64,000 nucleotides of DNA from Megaera sp965229545 (GCA_965229545.1 OZ245887.1:620001-684000), one strand, 5' to 3'; shown: positions 9,460-19,320, counted from the stretch's first letter. Numbers and translations are program-made. Notes: generated by a model from the sequence alone, not told the origin.

Positions 9460-11204
9460 ATAATAGCGTTAGCATATTAATTGGATATTTAAAAAATCAT
9501 AAATTCAATTTAATAATAGTATTTTGTTCATTATTTACAGTTGCCCTCTCATTACTTGGTCTAGGAACAGTTTTTAGACATTTAGTAGATAATGGATTAA
9601 GCACTAACCAACTTAATTCAATTAACAATGCAATTTTTTTAACGTCAGGGCTAATTGCTATATTTGCAATTGGTAGCTTTTTTCGTTCGTATTTCATTAA
9701 TATTGTAGCGGAGAAAATTACTTCTCAAATCAGAGCAGATAGTTACGAAGATTTACTCCAGCTTGAAATAGCCGTATTTGAAGAATTAAAAATCGGGGAC
9801 ATTATTTCAAGGCTTGGTTCAGATCTTGAGTCAGTAGGAACTCTAATTACTAATTTCTTATCCTTTTTTATTCGCAATTCTATAATGCTATCTGGGGCAA
9901 TTATTTTGATGTTTTTACAAAGTGCTAAATTATCAATGTTAGTTATTTTTATTGTGCCAGTTCTGCTTATACCCCTTTTGCATTTAAGTAAACATATAAG
10001 AAGTATTTCTAGAAAAGTAATGGCAGAAAAATCCAATCTATCATCTTTTATAGAAGAAAGTTTTTCGGCTATTAGAACTTTATACGCCTTTAATCAACAA
10101 CCTCATAATTTAAAGAGGTTTAATGAAAGAATTGCTACCTATATTAAACATTCAAGTAAAAGACTTAAGCTAAGGTCCTTATTTTTTGCCCTTGCGATAT
10201 CTGCTATAGCGGGATCTATAACTATGGTAATATGGATAGGAAGCCTTGACATAATTAATGACAAAATGACTTCCGGCCAGATGATATCATTTATTTATTA
10301 TGCGATGGTGGTTGGGATGAGTACGGGGGGCATTGCAGAATTATTTAGTGAAATACAGGGCCCTCTTGCCGCTCTTGATAGGGTTTTTAATTTAAGGTTA
10401 AATACTAAAACTTTCACTAATCAGCATTTAGTTGCTAAACCTCATAAAAAATTTGAAAATGTTTTACAAAATTGTAATATTTCTTTTGAAAATGTAAAAT
10501 TTTATTATCCCTCAAGAAAAGATATCCTCACTCTTGATAATATTAGCTTTAACATAAAACAGAATCAATTTACTGCTATAGTGGGCAAATCAGGTTCCGG
10601 TAAAAGTACTATAATGCAGTTATTGCTCAATTTTTATAATCATCAGGCTGGAAAAATTAAATTAGCTGGCCATGATATAAATTCTTATGACCCAAATTTT
10701 ATAAGAAAAATAATTGCCTATACCCCTCAAGATCCAGATATTTTTTCTGGAACAATAAGATATAACATTATGTTTTCTAATCCAGAAGCAAAAAAAGAGG
10801 ATTTTCATCAGGTAGTACATTTATGTGGTATCGATAAGTTTGTTAGTAATTTACCAGCTGGTCTTGACACTGAAATTGGTGAAAAAGGAATGAGAATATC
10901 GGGGGGACAAAAACAGAGAATTGCAATTGCAAGAGCCCTTCTTTATAGACCAGAAATATTATTTCTGGACGAAGCAACAAGTGCTCTTGACAACGAAAGC
11001 GAGCAAGAAATATTAAATAACATCAAAAGGATTATGTATGGTAAAACTGTCATATCAATAGCTCACCGCATTAGTTCTATTCAGGATTTCGACAATATTT
11101 TAGTCCTAGACCAAGGAAAATTAGTCAGTAGTGGTGCACATAAAGAACTCATAGAAAGCTGTGAAATTTACAATCTTCTATACAAAAAATCGCTGGCAAA
11201 TTAG
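9456..11204 (+). CDS. ABC exporter, fused membrane and ATPase domains (MsbA/lipid type)
   Basis: 582-residue half-transporter. About 300 N-terminal residues form six membrane segments; the C-terminal nucleotide-binding domain has Walker A GKSGSGKST (about 376-384), signature ISGGQKQRIAIARAL (about 481) and Walker B ILFLDEATSALD (about 501), then the H-loop SIAHR. Functions as a homodimer. MsbA-like lipid or lipid-linked export is the commonest role for Rickettsiales members, but substrate cannot be told from sequence. Last gene of the overlapping run starting at map. Confidence 0.88.
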   Translation: MNNSVSILIGYLKNHKFNLIIVFCSLFTVALSLLGLGTVFRHLVDNGLSTNQLNSINNAIFLTSGLIAIFAIGSFFRSYFINIVAEKITSQIRADSYEDLLQLEIAVFEELKIGDIISRLGSDLESVGTLITNFLSFFIRNSIMLSGAIILMFLQSAKLSMLVIFIVPVLLIPLLHLSKHIRSISRKVMAEKSNLSSFIEESFSAIRTLYAFNQQPHNLKRFNERIATYIKHSSKRLKLRSLFFALAISAIAGSITMVIWIGSLDIINDKMTSGQMISFIYYAMVVGMSTGGIAELFSEIQGPLAALDRVFNLRLNTKTFTNQHLVAKPHKKFENVLQNCNISFENVKFYYPSRKDILTLDNISFNIKQNQFTAIVGKSGSGKSTIMQLLLNFYNHQAGKIKLAGHDINSYDPNFIRKIIAYTPQDPDIFSGTIRYNIMFSNPEAKKEDFHQVVHLCGIDKFVSNLPAGLDTEIGEKGMRISGGQKQRIAIARALLYRPEILFLDEATSALDNESEQEILNNIKRIMYGKTVISIAHRISSIQDFDNILVLDQGKLVSSGAHKELIESCEIYNLLYKKSLAN

Positions 11205-11259
11205 TTTAAAGCCTTCCCTTGATTTTTAGAAATTTTAACAGCTTAAAAGAGTCAATCAT

Positions 11260-12447
11260 TTATTTTGTGTAAGTTGTTGTATTTTTTAATTCCAGTAAAT
11301 CATGCCTAAAATCCCCGCATAAAATTTCAAATTGATTCAATGCCAAAGACCAATTTTTAATCGGCATGGTCCATTTTTTGGCAGCATTTTTTAGAGCCAA
11401 AAATACGATTTTTAAAATAGACTTATCATCTGGAAAAACCCTTTTATTGTTGATGATTTTTCTGATTTGACGATTTATCGATTCTATCGCATTGGTAGTA
11501 TAAATTACCCGCCTAATCTCATCAGAAAAAGCAAAAAGAGGAATAATCCCGCTCCAATTCCTTTGCCAAATATCAGAGATCACAGGATATTTATTATCCC
11601 ATTTAGCAGCAAACGATTTTAGCTCCAGATATCCTATTTCTTCGCTGTTTGCAGTGTAAATCCTTTTAAGATCCGCTGTGACCGCTTTTAAATCCTTATA
11701 AGAAACATATTTTACAGAATTCCTCGCCATATGTACTATACAGAGTTGTACAATCGTATTAGGATAAATGCTATTTATGGCTTCAGGAAAGCCTTTTAAT
11801 CCATCAACGCATGCTACATATATCTGTTTTATCCCTCTGTTCTTTAGCTCAGTTACAACCTGCATCCAAAACTTGGAACCTTCATTTTTACCGACCCAGA
11901 TCCCCAGTAATTCCTTTTTCCCTTCCATGTTAACACCTATTGCAAGATATACCGCTTTGTTAATTACTGTATGATTATCCCTTGCTTTAACGTGTATGCA
12001 ATCCAAATATAATATTGGATATACATCGTCTAGGGACCTGTTTTGCCATGTAGTAACTTCTTCTATTACTCCGTCAGTGACAGTTGATATAAGGTCCTTG
12101 GAAATATTGGTCTGGTATATCTCCTCTAAATGGCCCTGTATCTCACTGACAGTCATCCCTCTTGCATATAGTGAAATCACTTTATCATCAAAACCACTAA
12201 ATCTCCTAACTCCTTCAGGAATCAATTGAGGTTCAAATTCTCCTTCCCTGTCCCTCGAAACATCTACGGTAATCTGATGACCGTCGTCATCTATAATCGT
12301 TTTTTCATAACTGCCGTTGCGACGATTATTATCGCTCTTGATTATCTTACTATGTTTAGAATAACCTAGATCGTGTTCTAATTCACTTTCAAGAATTCTC
12401 TCTACTATTTGCTTTTTAAGTTTATTAAATAATCCACCCGCGACCAA
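11260..12447 (-). CDS. IS256-family (mutator type) transposase, copy 1
   Basis: 395 residues from a TTG at 12447. DDE transposase: first catalytic Asp in LYLDCIHVKARD, second in VACVDGLKGFPEAI, Glu in TTNAIESINRQIRK, as in the mutator family. The family's usual N-terminus is not in this frame. An ATG at 12535 opens a 36-codon frame (12425-12535) encoding MAKKLAEKEVDI through SELF, which would join the transposase at GAGGLFNK if one base were absent. The same offset is present in copy 2. Whether the shortened protein is active is unknown. Confidence 0.88.
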   Translation of the reverse strand: MVAGGLFNKLKKQIVERILESELEHDLGYSKHSKIIKSDNNRRNGSYEKTIIDDDGHQITVDVSRDREGEFEPQLIPEGVRRFSGFDDKVISLYARGMTVSEIQGHLEEIYQTNISKDLISTVTDGVIEEVTTWQNRSLDDVYPILYLDCIHVKARDNHTVINKAVYLAIGVNMEGKKELLGIWVGKNEGSKFWMQVVTELKNRGIKQIYVACVDGLKGFPEAINSIYPNTIVQLCIVHMARNSVKYVSYKDLKAVTADLKRIYTANSEEIGYLELKSFAAKWDNKYPVISDIWQRNWSGIIPLFAFSDEIRRVIYTTNAIESINRQIRKIINNKRVFPDDKSILKIVFLALKNAAKKWTMPIKNWSLALNQFEILCGDFRHDLLELKNTTTYTK

Positions 12448-12535
12448 ATAATTCAGATGGATCTGCTTTTGATAGTAATTCTTCGACTAATTTAGTATTT
12501 ATATCTACTTCTTTTTCTGCTAATTTTTTAGCCAT
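12425..12535 (-). pseudogene. Out-of-frame N-terminal segment of the IS256 transposase, copy 1
   Basis: A 36-codon frame starting ATG GCT AAA AAA and rich in Lys/Glu, ending at TAA after overlapping the transposase frame. Its last residues match the family's usual lead-in to the GGLFNKLKK segment; a one-base surplus near GGTCGCGGG separates the two frames. It looks like the natural start of the transposase, separated by a frameshift that predates the duplication of the element. Confidence 0.6.
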
Positions 12536-12672
12536 TTTTTCCTCTGTATTTAAGTTGCTTTTTTATAGTATCTTCTACTATATCCTTTTGCAACTTACAC
12601 AAACTATATGACAGACTCGCCTAAAATTTTAGAGAAGGCTTTGTACTTGTACCTAGTATCTAAGAATTATAA

Positions 12673-12930
12673 TTATCTGATTTCATAGCAGTCGCCTCCT
12701 TCTTCTCCTGTCAAAGAATTATTATACGCACTATCTTCATCAAATCGAACTTCTGCCCACATTAATCCAGGTTCATTTTCAATTTCTTCCTGTAAACTCT
12801 TACTAACTTTTGAAACCTCGCCTGTTTTATTCTTGCTTTCCTCTCTTTCTTTTCTAGCATAATTCTTACCCCTATCACTGCAGCATGAACTCCCGAAAAT
12901 CCAGTCCCAAAATGATCTTTCCTTTGCCAT
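12673..12930 (-). CDS. Small hypothetical protein, 85 residues
   Basis: Not recognised. Starts MAKERSFWDWIFGSSCC with a hydrophobic aromatic patch and a Cys pair, followed by a charged middle rich in Lys/Glu and an acidic C-terminus. The ATG at 12930 has a good upstream GAGGAA. An overlapping 81-codon frame in another register (12762-13007) is less convincing. It lies just outside IS256 copy 1. No function can be proposed. Confidence 0.45.
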   Translation of the reverse strand: MAKERSFWDWIFGSSCCSDRGKNYARKEREESKNKTGEVSKVSKSLQEEIENEPGLMWAEVRFDEDSAYNNSLTGEEGGDCYEIR

Positions 12931-13137
12931 AGGTTATTCCTCGCTAAAAATTTGAACATAAAAAAGGTAACCATAAAAATACAAATATTTAGGATGTAAA
13001 AGCACATAATTAAAATGGTAAACGTATTTAGTTAAAAAATAGTTAATGTATTAATAATTAGTTTACTTATATATCAATAGACGGATTATTGGATTTAATT
13101 TATTATCGATAAAGAGATTACTAGAACTCTTAAAGAT

Positions 13138-13744
13138 ATGAGAAAAAAGATTATAGCAATTGAAGATTTTATCGATAAAGAGAAATCGGTATTAAAATCG
13201 AAGACCAAAAGGCTTACATTTCCTTTATCAGATGAAGATAAAAATATAATAGCTCTAATGACGGAAATGTTATTTGCACTTGAGGGTGTAGGTCTCGCTG
13301 CTCCGCAGATAGGTATAAATAAGAATATTGCGGTAATCTATATACCAGAAACTGCTTCTCTGCTTCGCGACAACGCTAAAATTTATCCCATGCACACACT
13401 AATTAATGCAGAATATGAACCGGTTGAAGCTCAAGGAAAATATAGTGATTTTGAGGCCTGTTATTCAGTAAAAATCATCTGTGGACAAGTACCAAGATAT
13501 AATGCCATTAAAGTTAAATACCAGAATGAGAAGGGGCTAGAAATTTCAAAAATCGAAACCGGGTTTTATGCAAGGGTGCTGCAGCATGAGATAGATCATT
13601 TTAATGGAGTATTAATTACAGATGTACTTACCCCAGACTTGTCTTCAAGGGACCTTTGAAGAAATGGCAAAACCCCGAAGAGAATCATTAACTGAAGAAA
13701 AAAAGATATTATTTGACAAACTGGTAAAGAAGAAAAATCTTTAA
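13138..13744 (+). pseudogene. Second peptide deformylase, C-terminus frameshifted
   Basis: The open frame 13138-13659 gives 173 residues with deformylase motif 1 GVGLAAPQIG, motif 2 as EACYSV (usual EGCLS; the metal-binding Cys is kept) and motif 3 QHEIDHFNG. Directly after the early TGA, another frame continues with FEEMAKPRRESLTEEKK to a TAA at 13742-13744, as expected for a charged C-terminal tail, so a one-base indel near 13640-13655 has cut off about 30 residues. The catalytic core is intact and may still function. Rickettsiae commonly carry two deformylase paralogues; the canonical one is at 27350-27883. Confidence 0.72.
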
Positions 13745-13761
13745 ACAAAAAGATTAAGCTT

Positions 13762-14589
13762 TTAAGGCCACTTTACTTCAGGTGGTAACGACATTAAAAT
13801 TGCTTCAACATTGCCGCCGGTTGCAAGACCAAATGTCGTACCTCTATCATATAAAAGATTAAATTCTACGTACCTTCCTCTTTTTATCAGCTGATATTCT
13901 CTTTGTTCCTTAGTCCAAGATAGATTCATTTTACTACGAGCAATAGTAGGGTATATATCCCTCATTGCAATACCGACATCCTTTGTAAAAGCAAAATCAT
14001 TATTAAAGCTACCAGTATTTAAATAATCATAAAATATCCCACCAATACCTCTTGGTTCATTTCTATGTTTTAAGAAAAAATATTCATCGCATGCTTTTTT
14101 AAATTTAGGATAATAGCTTGGATCATGTCTATCACATGCTTCTTTAAACAATTGATGGAATATTCTTGTTTCATTATCATCCGGATACATAGGCGTAAGG
14201 TCTGCCCCACCACCAAACCAAGTTTTTGTTGTTTCTATGTACCGTGTATTAAAATGTACAGCTGGAACAAGAGGTGAACACATATGTGCTACAAGTGAAA
14301 TACCAGTGGCAAAAAATTCGGGGTTCTCTGCGGCTCCTGGTATCTGTTTTCTAAATTCCTCGGAGAATATTCCGTGTACTGTCGAAATATTAACTCCAAC
14401 TTTTTCAAAAACATTCCCCCGCATGATAGACATAATACCACCACCATCTCTTTCCCAAGGTTTTTTTATAAATTTACCTGCTACTAAATTATGTTCCTTA
14501 GCAAAATCAATTTCTATCTCCTCATAAGATTTGCAAATTTGATTACGCAGTTCCTCAAACCATTTTGCAGTGCTTTCTCTTTGATTCAT
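13762..14589 (-). CDS. hemF: Oxygen-dependent coproporphyrinogen III oxidase
   Basis: 275 residues converting coproporphyrinogen III to protoporphyrinogen IX with O2. Signatures: WERDGGGIMSIMRG, FGGGADLTPMYP, RGIGGIFYDYLN and the C-terminal GGNVEAILMSLPPEVKW. Length is normal. Works with hemE, hemJ and hemH elsewhere in the window, giving uroporphyrinogen to haem. Last gene of a minus-strand set MFS-yraN-hemF, 6 bases downstream of yraN. Confidence 0.96.
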   Translation of the reverse strand: MNQRESTAKWFEELRNQICKSYEEIEIDFAKEHNLVAGKFIKKPWERDGGGIMSIMRGNVFEKVGVNISTVHGIFSEEFRKQIPGAAENPEFFATGISLVAHMCSPLVPAVHFNTRYIETTKTWFGGGADLTPMYPDDNETRIFHQLFKEACDRHDPSYYPKFKKACDEYFFLKHRNEPRGIGGIFYDYLNTGSFNNDFAFTKDVGIAMRDIYPTIARSKMNLSWTKEQREYQLIKRGRYVEFNLLYDRGTTFGLATGGNVEAILMSLPPEVKWP

Positions 14590-14595
14590 AGTTTT

Positions 14596-14931
14596 TTACC
14601 AAGCATTTTTTATTATTACAGGCAGTTTATATGGCCGAATAAAAACTAAATCAAATCTTATATCCCAACCATTATATTGGTTATTGTGGCTTAAGAATAA
14701 TTCAGCTGAACGTCTTATTCTATTTTGTTGGCTTTTCGGTACTATATTTTCCATAATATTATTATTTCTGGCTTTGACTTCAATAAATACTAATTGCTTG
14801 CCTTTAGAAGCAATAATATCAATTTCACCAACAAAATTTTTCTTGCGATGGCAAATTATGTTATAGAACTTTAATTTGTAAATTAATATGGCCAAATATT
14901 CAGCAAAAAGACCAAATCTATAAGAAGTCAT
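14596..14931 (-). CDS. yraN: UPF0102 family protein YraN
   Basis: 111 residues with the endonuclease-like core of UPF0102: AEYLAILIYK near the start, then GEIDIIASKGKQLVFIEVKAR, which holds the E-x(n)-D...E-x-K arrangement of PD-(D/E)XK enzymes. Role unproven, possibly Holliday-junction or DNA processing. The start overlaps the MFS gene's stop by 4 bases (ATGA). Confidence 0.88.
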   Translation of the reverse strand: MTSYRFGLFAEYLAILIYKLKFYNIICHRKKNFVGEIDIIASKGKQLVFIEVKARNNNIMENIVPKSQQNRIRRSAELFLSHNNQYNGWDIRFDLVFIRPYKLPVIIKNAW

Positions 14932-16199
14932 TTTGGCTTTAAATTAGTATCAATTAACCTAATTATGGTTTTTCTCATGGTATAAGCCAGAGCAAGAAAT
15001 ACTGAGGAAGTAACCATAATGTAAAATGCCGGAGCGTGATACAGATTGGTTACCTCCACAAGCCACCTCGAAATCACTGCCGATGTTCCCCCAAATAAGG
15101 CCACACCCAAATTGTAACCAAATGCAACACCTGTAAATCGGTCTTCCGCTGAAAATAATGAGATAATAAATATATAAGCTGTACCAGCAATAAATCCCCC
15201 TAGCATGGCGATGGCTGTAAGCGCAGCTATTTGTTTCCAAATTTCAACAGATGCAAGCAACATGAATGCAGGAAGAGCAGCGATAACTATTGCTATTGAA
15301 GCAATGATAATCATTTTAAACCTACCAATATGATCTGAAATGTACCCAGATAATGGCATAGTAAGCATCATAATTACAGAAGAGTACGATAGATAAATTA
15401 AAGCTATAGTTTTATCAAACCCTAATACTTCACAATAAAAAATATTTATATATGTTTTTATAATATACACTAAACTACTTGCAGACCCACCAAGGCAACA
15501 GGTTATTAGCATTGCCGGCCATGAACTGCGAATAACATGCATAAAAGGCATCTTTAAAGTACGTTTTTTTTCAGCAAGCATTTCAAATATTGGTGTTTCC
15601 GATACTCTAAGCCTGAAATAAAAACCAATTATTCCCATGATTCCTCCTAAAATAAAGGCAAATCTCCAGACAAATTCTAATCCTGGAAATAATTGTTCCA
15701 AAATAATACCGACGAAACTAGCAAGCAAAGTACCGGCAATATTTGATGCATGGACTATTCCGGCCGTAAAACCTGGTCTTAAATTTTGATAATGCTCAAG
15801 AATAAATATTGCAGCTCCCGCTCCTTCACCACTGATACATAATCCTTGAATCAACCTCATCATAACCAATAAAACAGGTGCACCATAACCTATGTCGCTG
15901 TAACCCGGAATAAGGCCGATTGTAAAAGTGGTCATCGTCATACCGAGCATTGAAGTAATAAGAGAAACTCTTCTACCATATTTATCAGCAATATAACCAA
16001 AAATAATGCCACCTATTGGTCTCATTATAAAACCTACGGCAAAAACTGAAAGACTAGATAGTGTTTGAATTACTTGTGAACCGGGCGGAAAAAATGCATG
16101 TCCTATTGCTAAAGAAAATACTGCATAAACCGTAAAATCATAATATTCTAGCACATTTCCAGAAATAGCCGATAAGAAAATAGACCTTCGTTTATTCAT
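14928..16199 (-). CDS. MFS transporter, metabolite:H+ symporter (ProP-like) family
   Basis: About 423 residues from the ATG at 16199 (a TTG six codons upstream is less likely), with 12 predicted membrane segments. Family signs: SGNVLEYYDFTVYAVF in TM1, GGIIFGYIADKYGRR in loop 2-3, RLIQGLCISGEGAGA in TM4-5. This group moves organic acids, osmolytes and amino acids with protons; in rickettsiae such carriers take up host metabolites. The exact substrate cannot be told. A related but distinct copy is at 48287-49549. Confidence 0.88.
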   Translation of the reverse strand: MNKRRSIFLSAISGNVLEYYDFTVYAVFSLAIGHAFFPPGSQVIQTLSSLSVFAVGFIMRPIGGIIFGYIADKYGRRVSLITSMLGMTMTTFTIGLIPGYSDIGYGAPVLLVMMRLIQGLCISGEGAGAAIFILEHYQNLRPGFTAGIVHASNIAGTLLASFVGIILEQLFPGLEFVWRFAFILGGIMGIIGFYFRLRVSETPIFEMLAEKKRTLKMPFMHVIRSSWPAMLITCCLGGSASSLVYIIKTYINIFYCEVLGFDKTIALIYLSYSSVIMMLTMPLSGYISDHIGRFKMIIIASIAIVIAALPAFMLLASVEIWKQIAALTAIAMLGGFIAGTAYIFIISLFSAEDRFTGVAFGYNLGVALFGGTSAVISRWLVEVTNLYHAPAFYIMVTSSVFLALAYTMRKTIIRLIDTNLKPK

Positions 16200-16319
16200 T
16201 GAGCTATCATAATACAAAATTACTTACACAAATTTTATTTGTATAATTAGAATTACTCTGCAGAGTATAAACAAGTAAAACCATTTGTGAAATAAAAATT
16301 TGTGAAATAGGCAAACTAA

Positions 16320-17717
16320 CTATACATCAAAGGACTTTACTATATCTTCTACTACCTTTTTGGCATCGCCAAATAGCATTAATGTATTATCGTAAAAAAA
16401 TAGTTCATTTTGAATACCTGCATAACCTGAGGCCATAGATCTTTTTATAAAAAATATCGTTTTAGCCGAGGCAACATCCAAAATCGGCATACCGAAAATA
16501 GGACTATTCGGATCGGATTTGGCAGCCGGATTCGTAACATCATTTGCACCCACTACTAAAACAATATTAGTTGACGCAAAATCATTATTTATTTCGTCAA
16601 GTTCAAAAACGTCATCGTAATCTATATTTGTTTCAGCAAGTAGAACATTCATATGACCTGGCATTCTTCCTGCTACCGGATGAATAGCAAATCTTACCTT
16701 AATTCCTTTTTTCTTTAAATGGTCAACCATTTCTTTTATAGCGTGTTGGGACTGAGCCACTGCCATACCATAACCCGGCACAATGATAACCGAATCAGTA
16801 TGCTCTAGTTGATAAGCCGCATCTTCGGGATTGCTAATTTTAACTTGCCTTTCCTCATGCTTTGGTTGGGCTAAAGCTTTTCCCGATGACTTAAAAGCTC
16901 CGAAAATCACATTTAGCAAGGAGCGATTCATTGCTTTACACATTATATAACTCAAGATTGCACCACTTGCTCCCACAAGCGCTCTTGTAATAATAAGCAA
17001 GCTGTTTCCAAGAGTAAATCCAATACCGGCTGCGGCCCATCCAGAATATGAATTCAACATAGAAACAACTACCGGCATATCAGCGCCGCCTATAGGAACA
17101 ATAAGTAATACCCCTACTATTAATGCAACTATAATTATCCAGCTAAATAAAAAAATGCTTTGATTTTGGGTAAAATAAATCATTATCGTAACAAGGAAAA
17201 TACTTGCAATTAAACAGACATACTGCTGACCAGCAAATTTTAGAGGTTTTGAATCAATAAAACCTTGTAATTTGCCAAACGCTATAATTGAACCACTAAA
17301 GGTAAGCGCTCCGATAGCAGCTCAGAGCAACATTTCAATCTGAGCTAAAATTGTTATCCCGCCCTGCTGGTCTGCAATGCCAAAATTTGCGGGCAGTAAT
17401 AAGGCAGCAAATGCTACAAATACTGCAGCTAGTCCCACAAAAGAATGAAAACCAGCAACTAATTCAGGCATTGAGGTCATTGGAATTTTTCTAGCCACAT
17501 ATCCCCCAGCAATACCTCCTAAAGCAACAGTAATTAATAATGAAATTTTGTGATAAAAATCAGGCAAGGAAAATGTTGCAAACAAAGCTATCAACATTCC
17601 CAATATTCCTACCAAACTCCCTTTTCTTGCTGTTTTAGGCGAAGATAACCCTTTAAGAGAAAAAATAAAACAAACAGCAGATACTAAATATAGTATTTCA
17701 ATTAAACGTACTGACAT
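16320..17717 (-). pseudogene. pntB: NAD(P) transhydrogenase beta subunit, interrupted by an in-frame TGA
   Basis: PntB forms the membrane channel and NADP-binding domain of the proton-translocating transhydrogenase. Two segments in the same frame (17717-17325 and 17183-16320) are joined by fully coding sequence; only a TGA at 17322-17324 breaks it, where the family has Gly in the LGAAIGALTFSGS region, so GGA to TGA is the simplest reading. Downstream, NADP-domain motifs PGYGMAVAQSQ and GANDVTNPAA are intact. A restart at 17183 would lose the N-terminal membrane helices. PntA in the same operon also has a stop. Confidence 0.88.
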
Positions 17718-17737
17718 AACAAAAAATTATTTGTAAA

Positions 17738-18136
17738 TTACTTCTTTTTAAACATCTCTAGCATCCTTTCGGTTACTATGAATCCTCCAAAAATGTTTAT
17801 AGACGCTAAGAACGTAGCAAAAAAACCTAAAAGCATAGATAAAGTAAAACCTTGCGAGCTTGAAGCAATTAGAGCGCCTATTATAATAATTCCAGATATG
17901 GCATTAGTAATAGACATAAGGGGAGTATGTAGCACAGGGGTTACTTTCCAGACCACATAATAACCTACAAAACATGCTAAAGAAAATATGGTAATAGCAA
18001 ATATAAAAGGGTCCACTGTAGAGGTATTCTGAAATTGAGCTTCTGCTGCGATCGAATTGAGTTTCTCGGACAATAGCGCCGCTTTCTCAGATAATTCTAC
18101 CGCCTGTTTATTAGCAATTGCTAGCTCTTGATTCAT
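17738..18136 (-). CDS. NAD(P) transhydrogenase alpha-2 subunit (PntAB)
   Basis: 132 residues with three or four membrane helices (FIFAITIFSLACFVGYYVVWKV, then the ISGIIIIGALI and FATFLASINIFGGF segments), equal to the C-terminal membrane part of E. coli PntA. In many alphaproteobacteria PntA is split this way. It is intact, but both partners in this operon carry stops, so it probably has nothing to assemble with. Starts 4 bases inside the end of the alpha-1 gene. Confidence 0.88.
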   Translation of the reverse strand: MNQELAIANKQAVELSEKAALLSEKLNSIAAEAQFQNTSTVDPFIFAITIFSLACFVGYYVVWKVTPVLHTPLMSITNAISGIIIIGALIASSSQGFTLSMLLGFFATFLASINIFGGFIVTERMLEMFKKK

Positions 18137-19275
18137 AAACTACTCCTCTGTACCTTAAATTTCTTATTCATCATTTTTCCATCCTTACCTATCAACATTT
18201 CTTCAACAATATCATCGGAAAAATCTATTTTTCCATCTTTTATGGCATGCTCTAGGAAATTATATAAATTTTTTGCATATAATTTTGAAGCATCAGAGGC
18301 CACTCTTGTTGCTATAGCAGACCAACCGATAATTTTAACTCCTTTTTTGCTTATGATTTTATCTATAACGAAATCTTCCACGTTGCCCCCAGTAGCAGTT
18401 GCTATATCCACTATAACTGAGCCCAATTTCATTTTAGAAACCATATTTTTTGTAAGAAGGATAGGCGCTTTCTTACCGGGAATTTGAGCGGTAGTAATGA
18501 CTATGTCAAAATTAGCTATTATACCAAGCAAAAATTCTTCCTAGATAGCAGCAAAATCCTTGGGCACTTCTTTTGCATATCCCGATTTATCTTCTCTATC
18601 TACTAGTCCAGCAGCTGGATAAACAAATTTTGCATTCAAACTTTCTACTTGTTCTTTTGTTGCCGCTCTTACATCATAGGCAGATACCACAGCACCTAAT
18701 CTCTTTGCAGTTGCCTGCAATCCGGCTACTCCAACACCAATAATCAGTACTTTCGCTGGATTTACAGTTCCGGCTGCTGTCATCATCATAGGAAAAGCTC
18801 TATCATAGTAATAACAGGCCTCTATTACTGATCTATAACCGGCTAAATTGCTTTGGGAAGACAAAACATCCACGCTTTGGGCTTTAGTAACCCTTGGCAC
18901 CAACTCCATAGCTATAGTTGATAAATTTTTAGATATTGCCTTATCTATATATTCGCTGTGACAATGAGGAGAAAGTAAGCCCACTATAGTAGCACCGGTT
19001 TTGGCTATATTTACTTCATTTAGGGTATCATCCATTGGAGAAGGCTGAACTTTTAAGATAATATCGGCATCAGAAATGATTTCGAGTGGTACTCCGGAAA
19101 CCTTAGCTCCGGCTGCCATATATTCCTCATCGGTAAAATTTGCGGCTACCCCTATAGACTTTTCAACAAAAACACCATAGCCCTTTTTTGTGTATAACTT
19201 AACTACTTCTGGGGTAATTGCAGCCCTAGTTTCTCCTTTTGCCCTTTCTTTTAACGCAGCAATTTTAATAGTCAT
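18133..19275 (-). pseudogene. pntA: NAD(P) transhydrogenase alpha-1 subunit, interrupted by an in-frame TAG
   Basis: The soluble NAD-binding subunit. Open segments 19275-18544 and 18531-18133 are in one frame, separated by TAG at 18541-18543 (probably from CAG). N-terminal alanine-dehydrogenase-like domain begins MTIKIAALKERAKGETRAAI; NAD Rossmann motif VLIIGVGVAGLQA is intact; downstream of the stop DIVITTAQIPGKKAP follows at once as the family requires. About 380 codons in all, normal for the split form. Together with the TGA in pntB this means two independent nonsense changes in one operon. Confidence 0.88.
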
Positions 19276-19320
19276 CTGTATTTATTAATAAAAAATATTA
19301 TTACTGTTTGAACTTATATT

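Larger units (their letters stand above)
11249..12618 (-). mobile_element. IS256-family insertion sequence, copy 1
   Basis: About 1.37 kb element. Ends are 28-base imperfect inverted repeats (24 of 28 match by eye) starting GAGTC at the left and ending GACTC at the right. Flanking 8-mers GCTTAAAA (11241-11248) and GCCTAAAA (12619-12626) form a target duplication with one mismatch, which suggests an older insertion than copy 2 at 50626-51991. It sits between the ABC exporter and a small hypothetical gene without visibly breaking either. Confidence 0.92.

Noticed and set aside
12762..13007. An 81-codon minus-strand frame overlapping the small hypothetical gene
   Set aside because: It lies in another register over the better candidate with a clear GAGGAA site; its hydrophobic start followed by low-complexity charge does not look like a real protein.
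13085..13175. The 15-base repeat TTATCGATAAAGAGA upstream of and inside the second deformylase
   Set aside because: Two copies about 60 bases apart in AT-rich DNA; no symmetry, spacing or partner site makes it a convincing operator.
17322..18543. TGA or TAG recoding as an explanation for in-frame stops in pnt genes
   Set aside because: TGA ends argS, radC, cyaY and coaE normally, the stops in broken genes are of all three kinds, and no recoding signal is seen.
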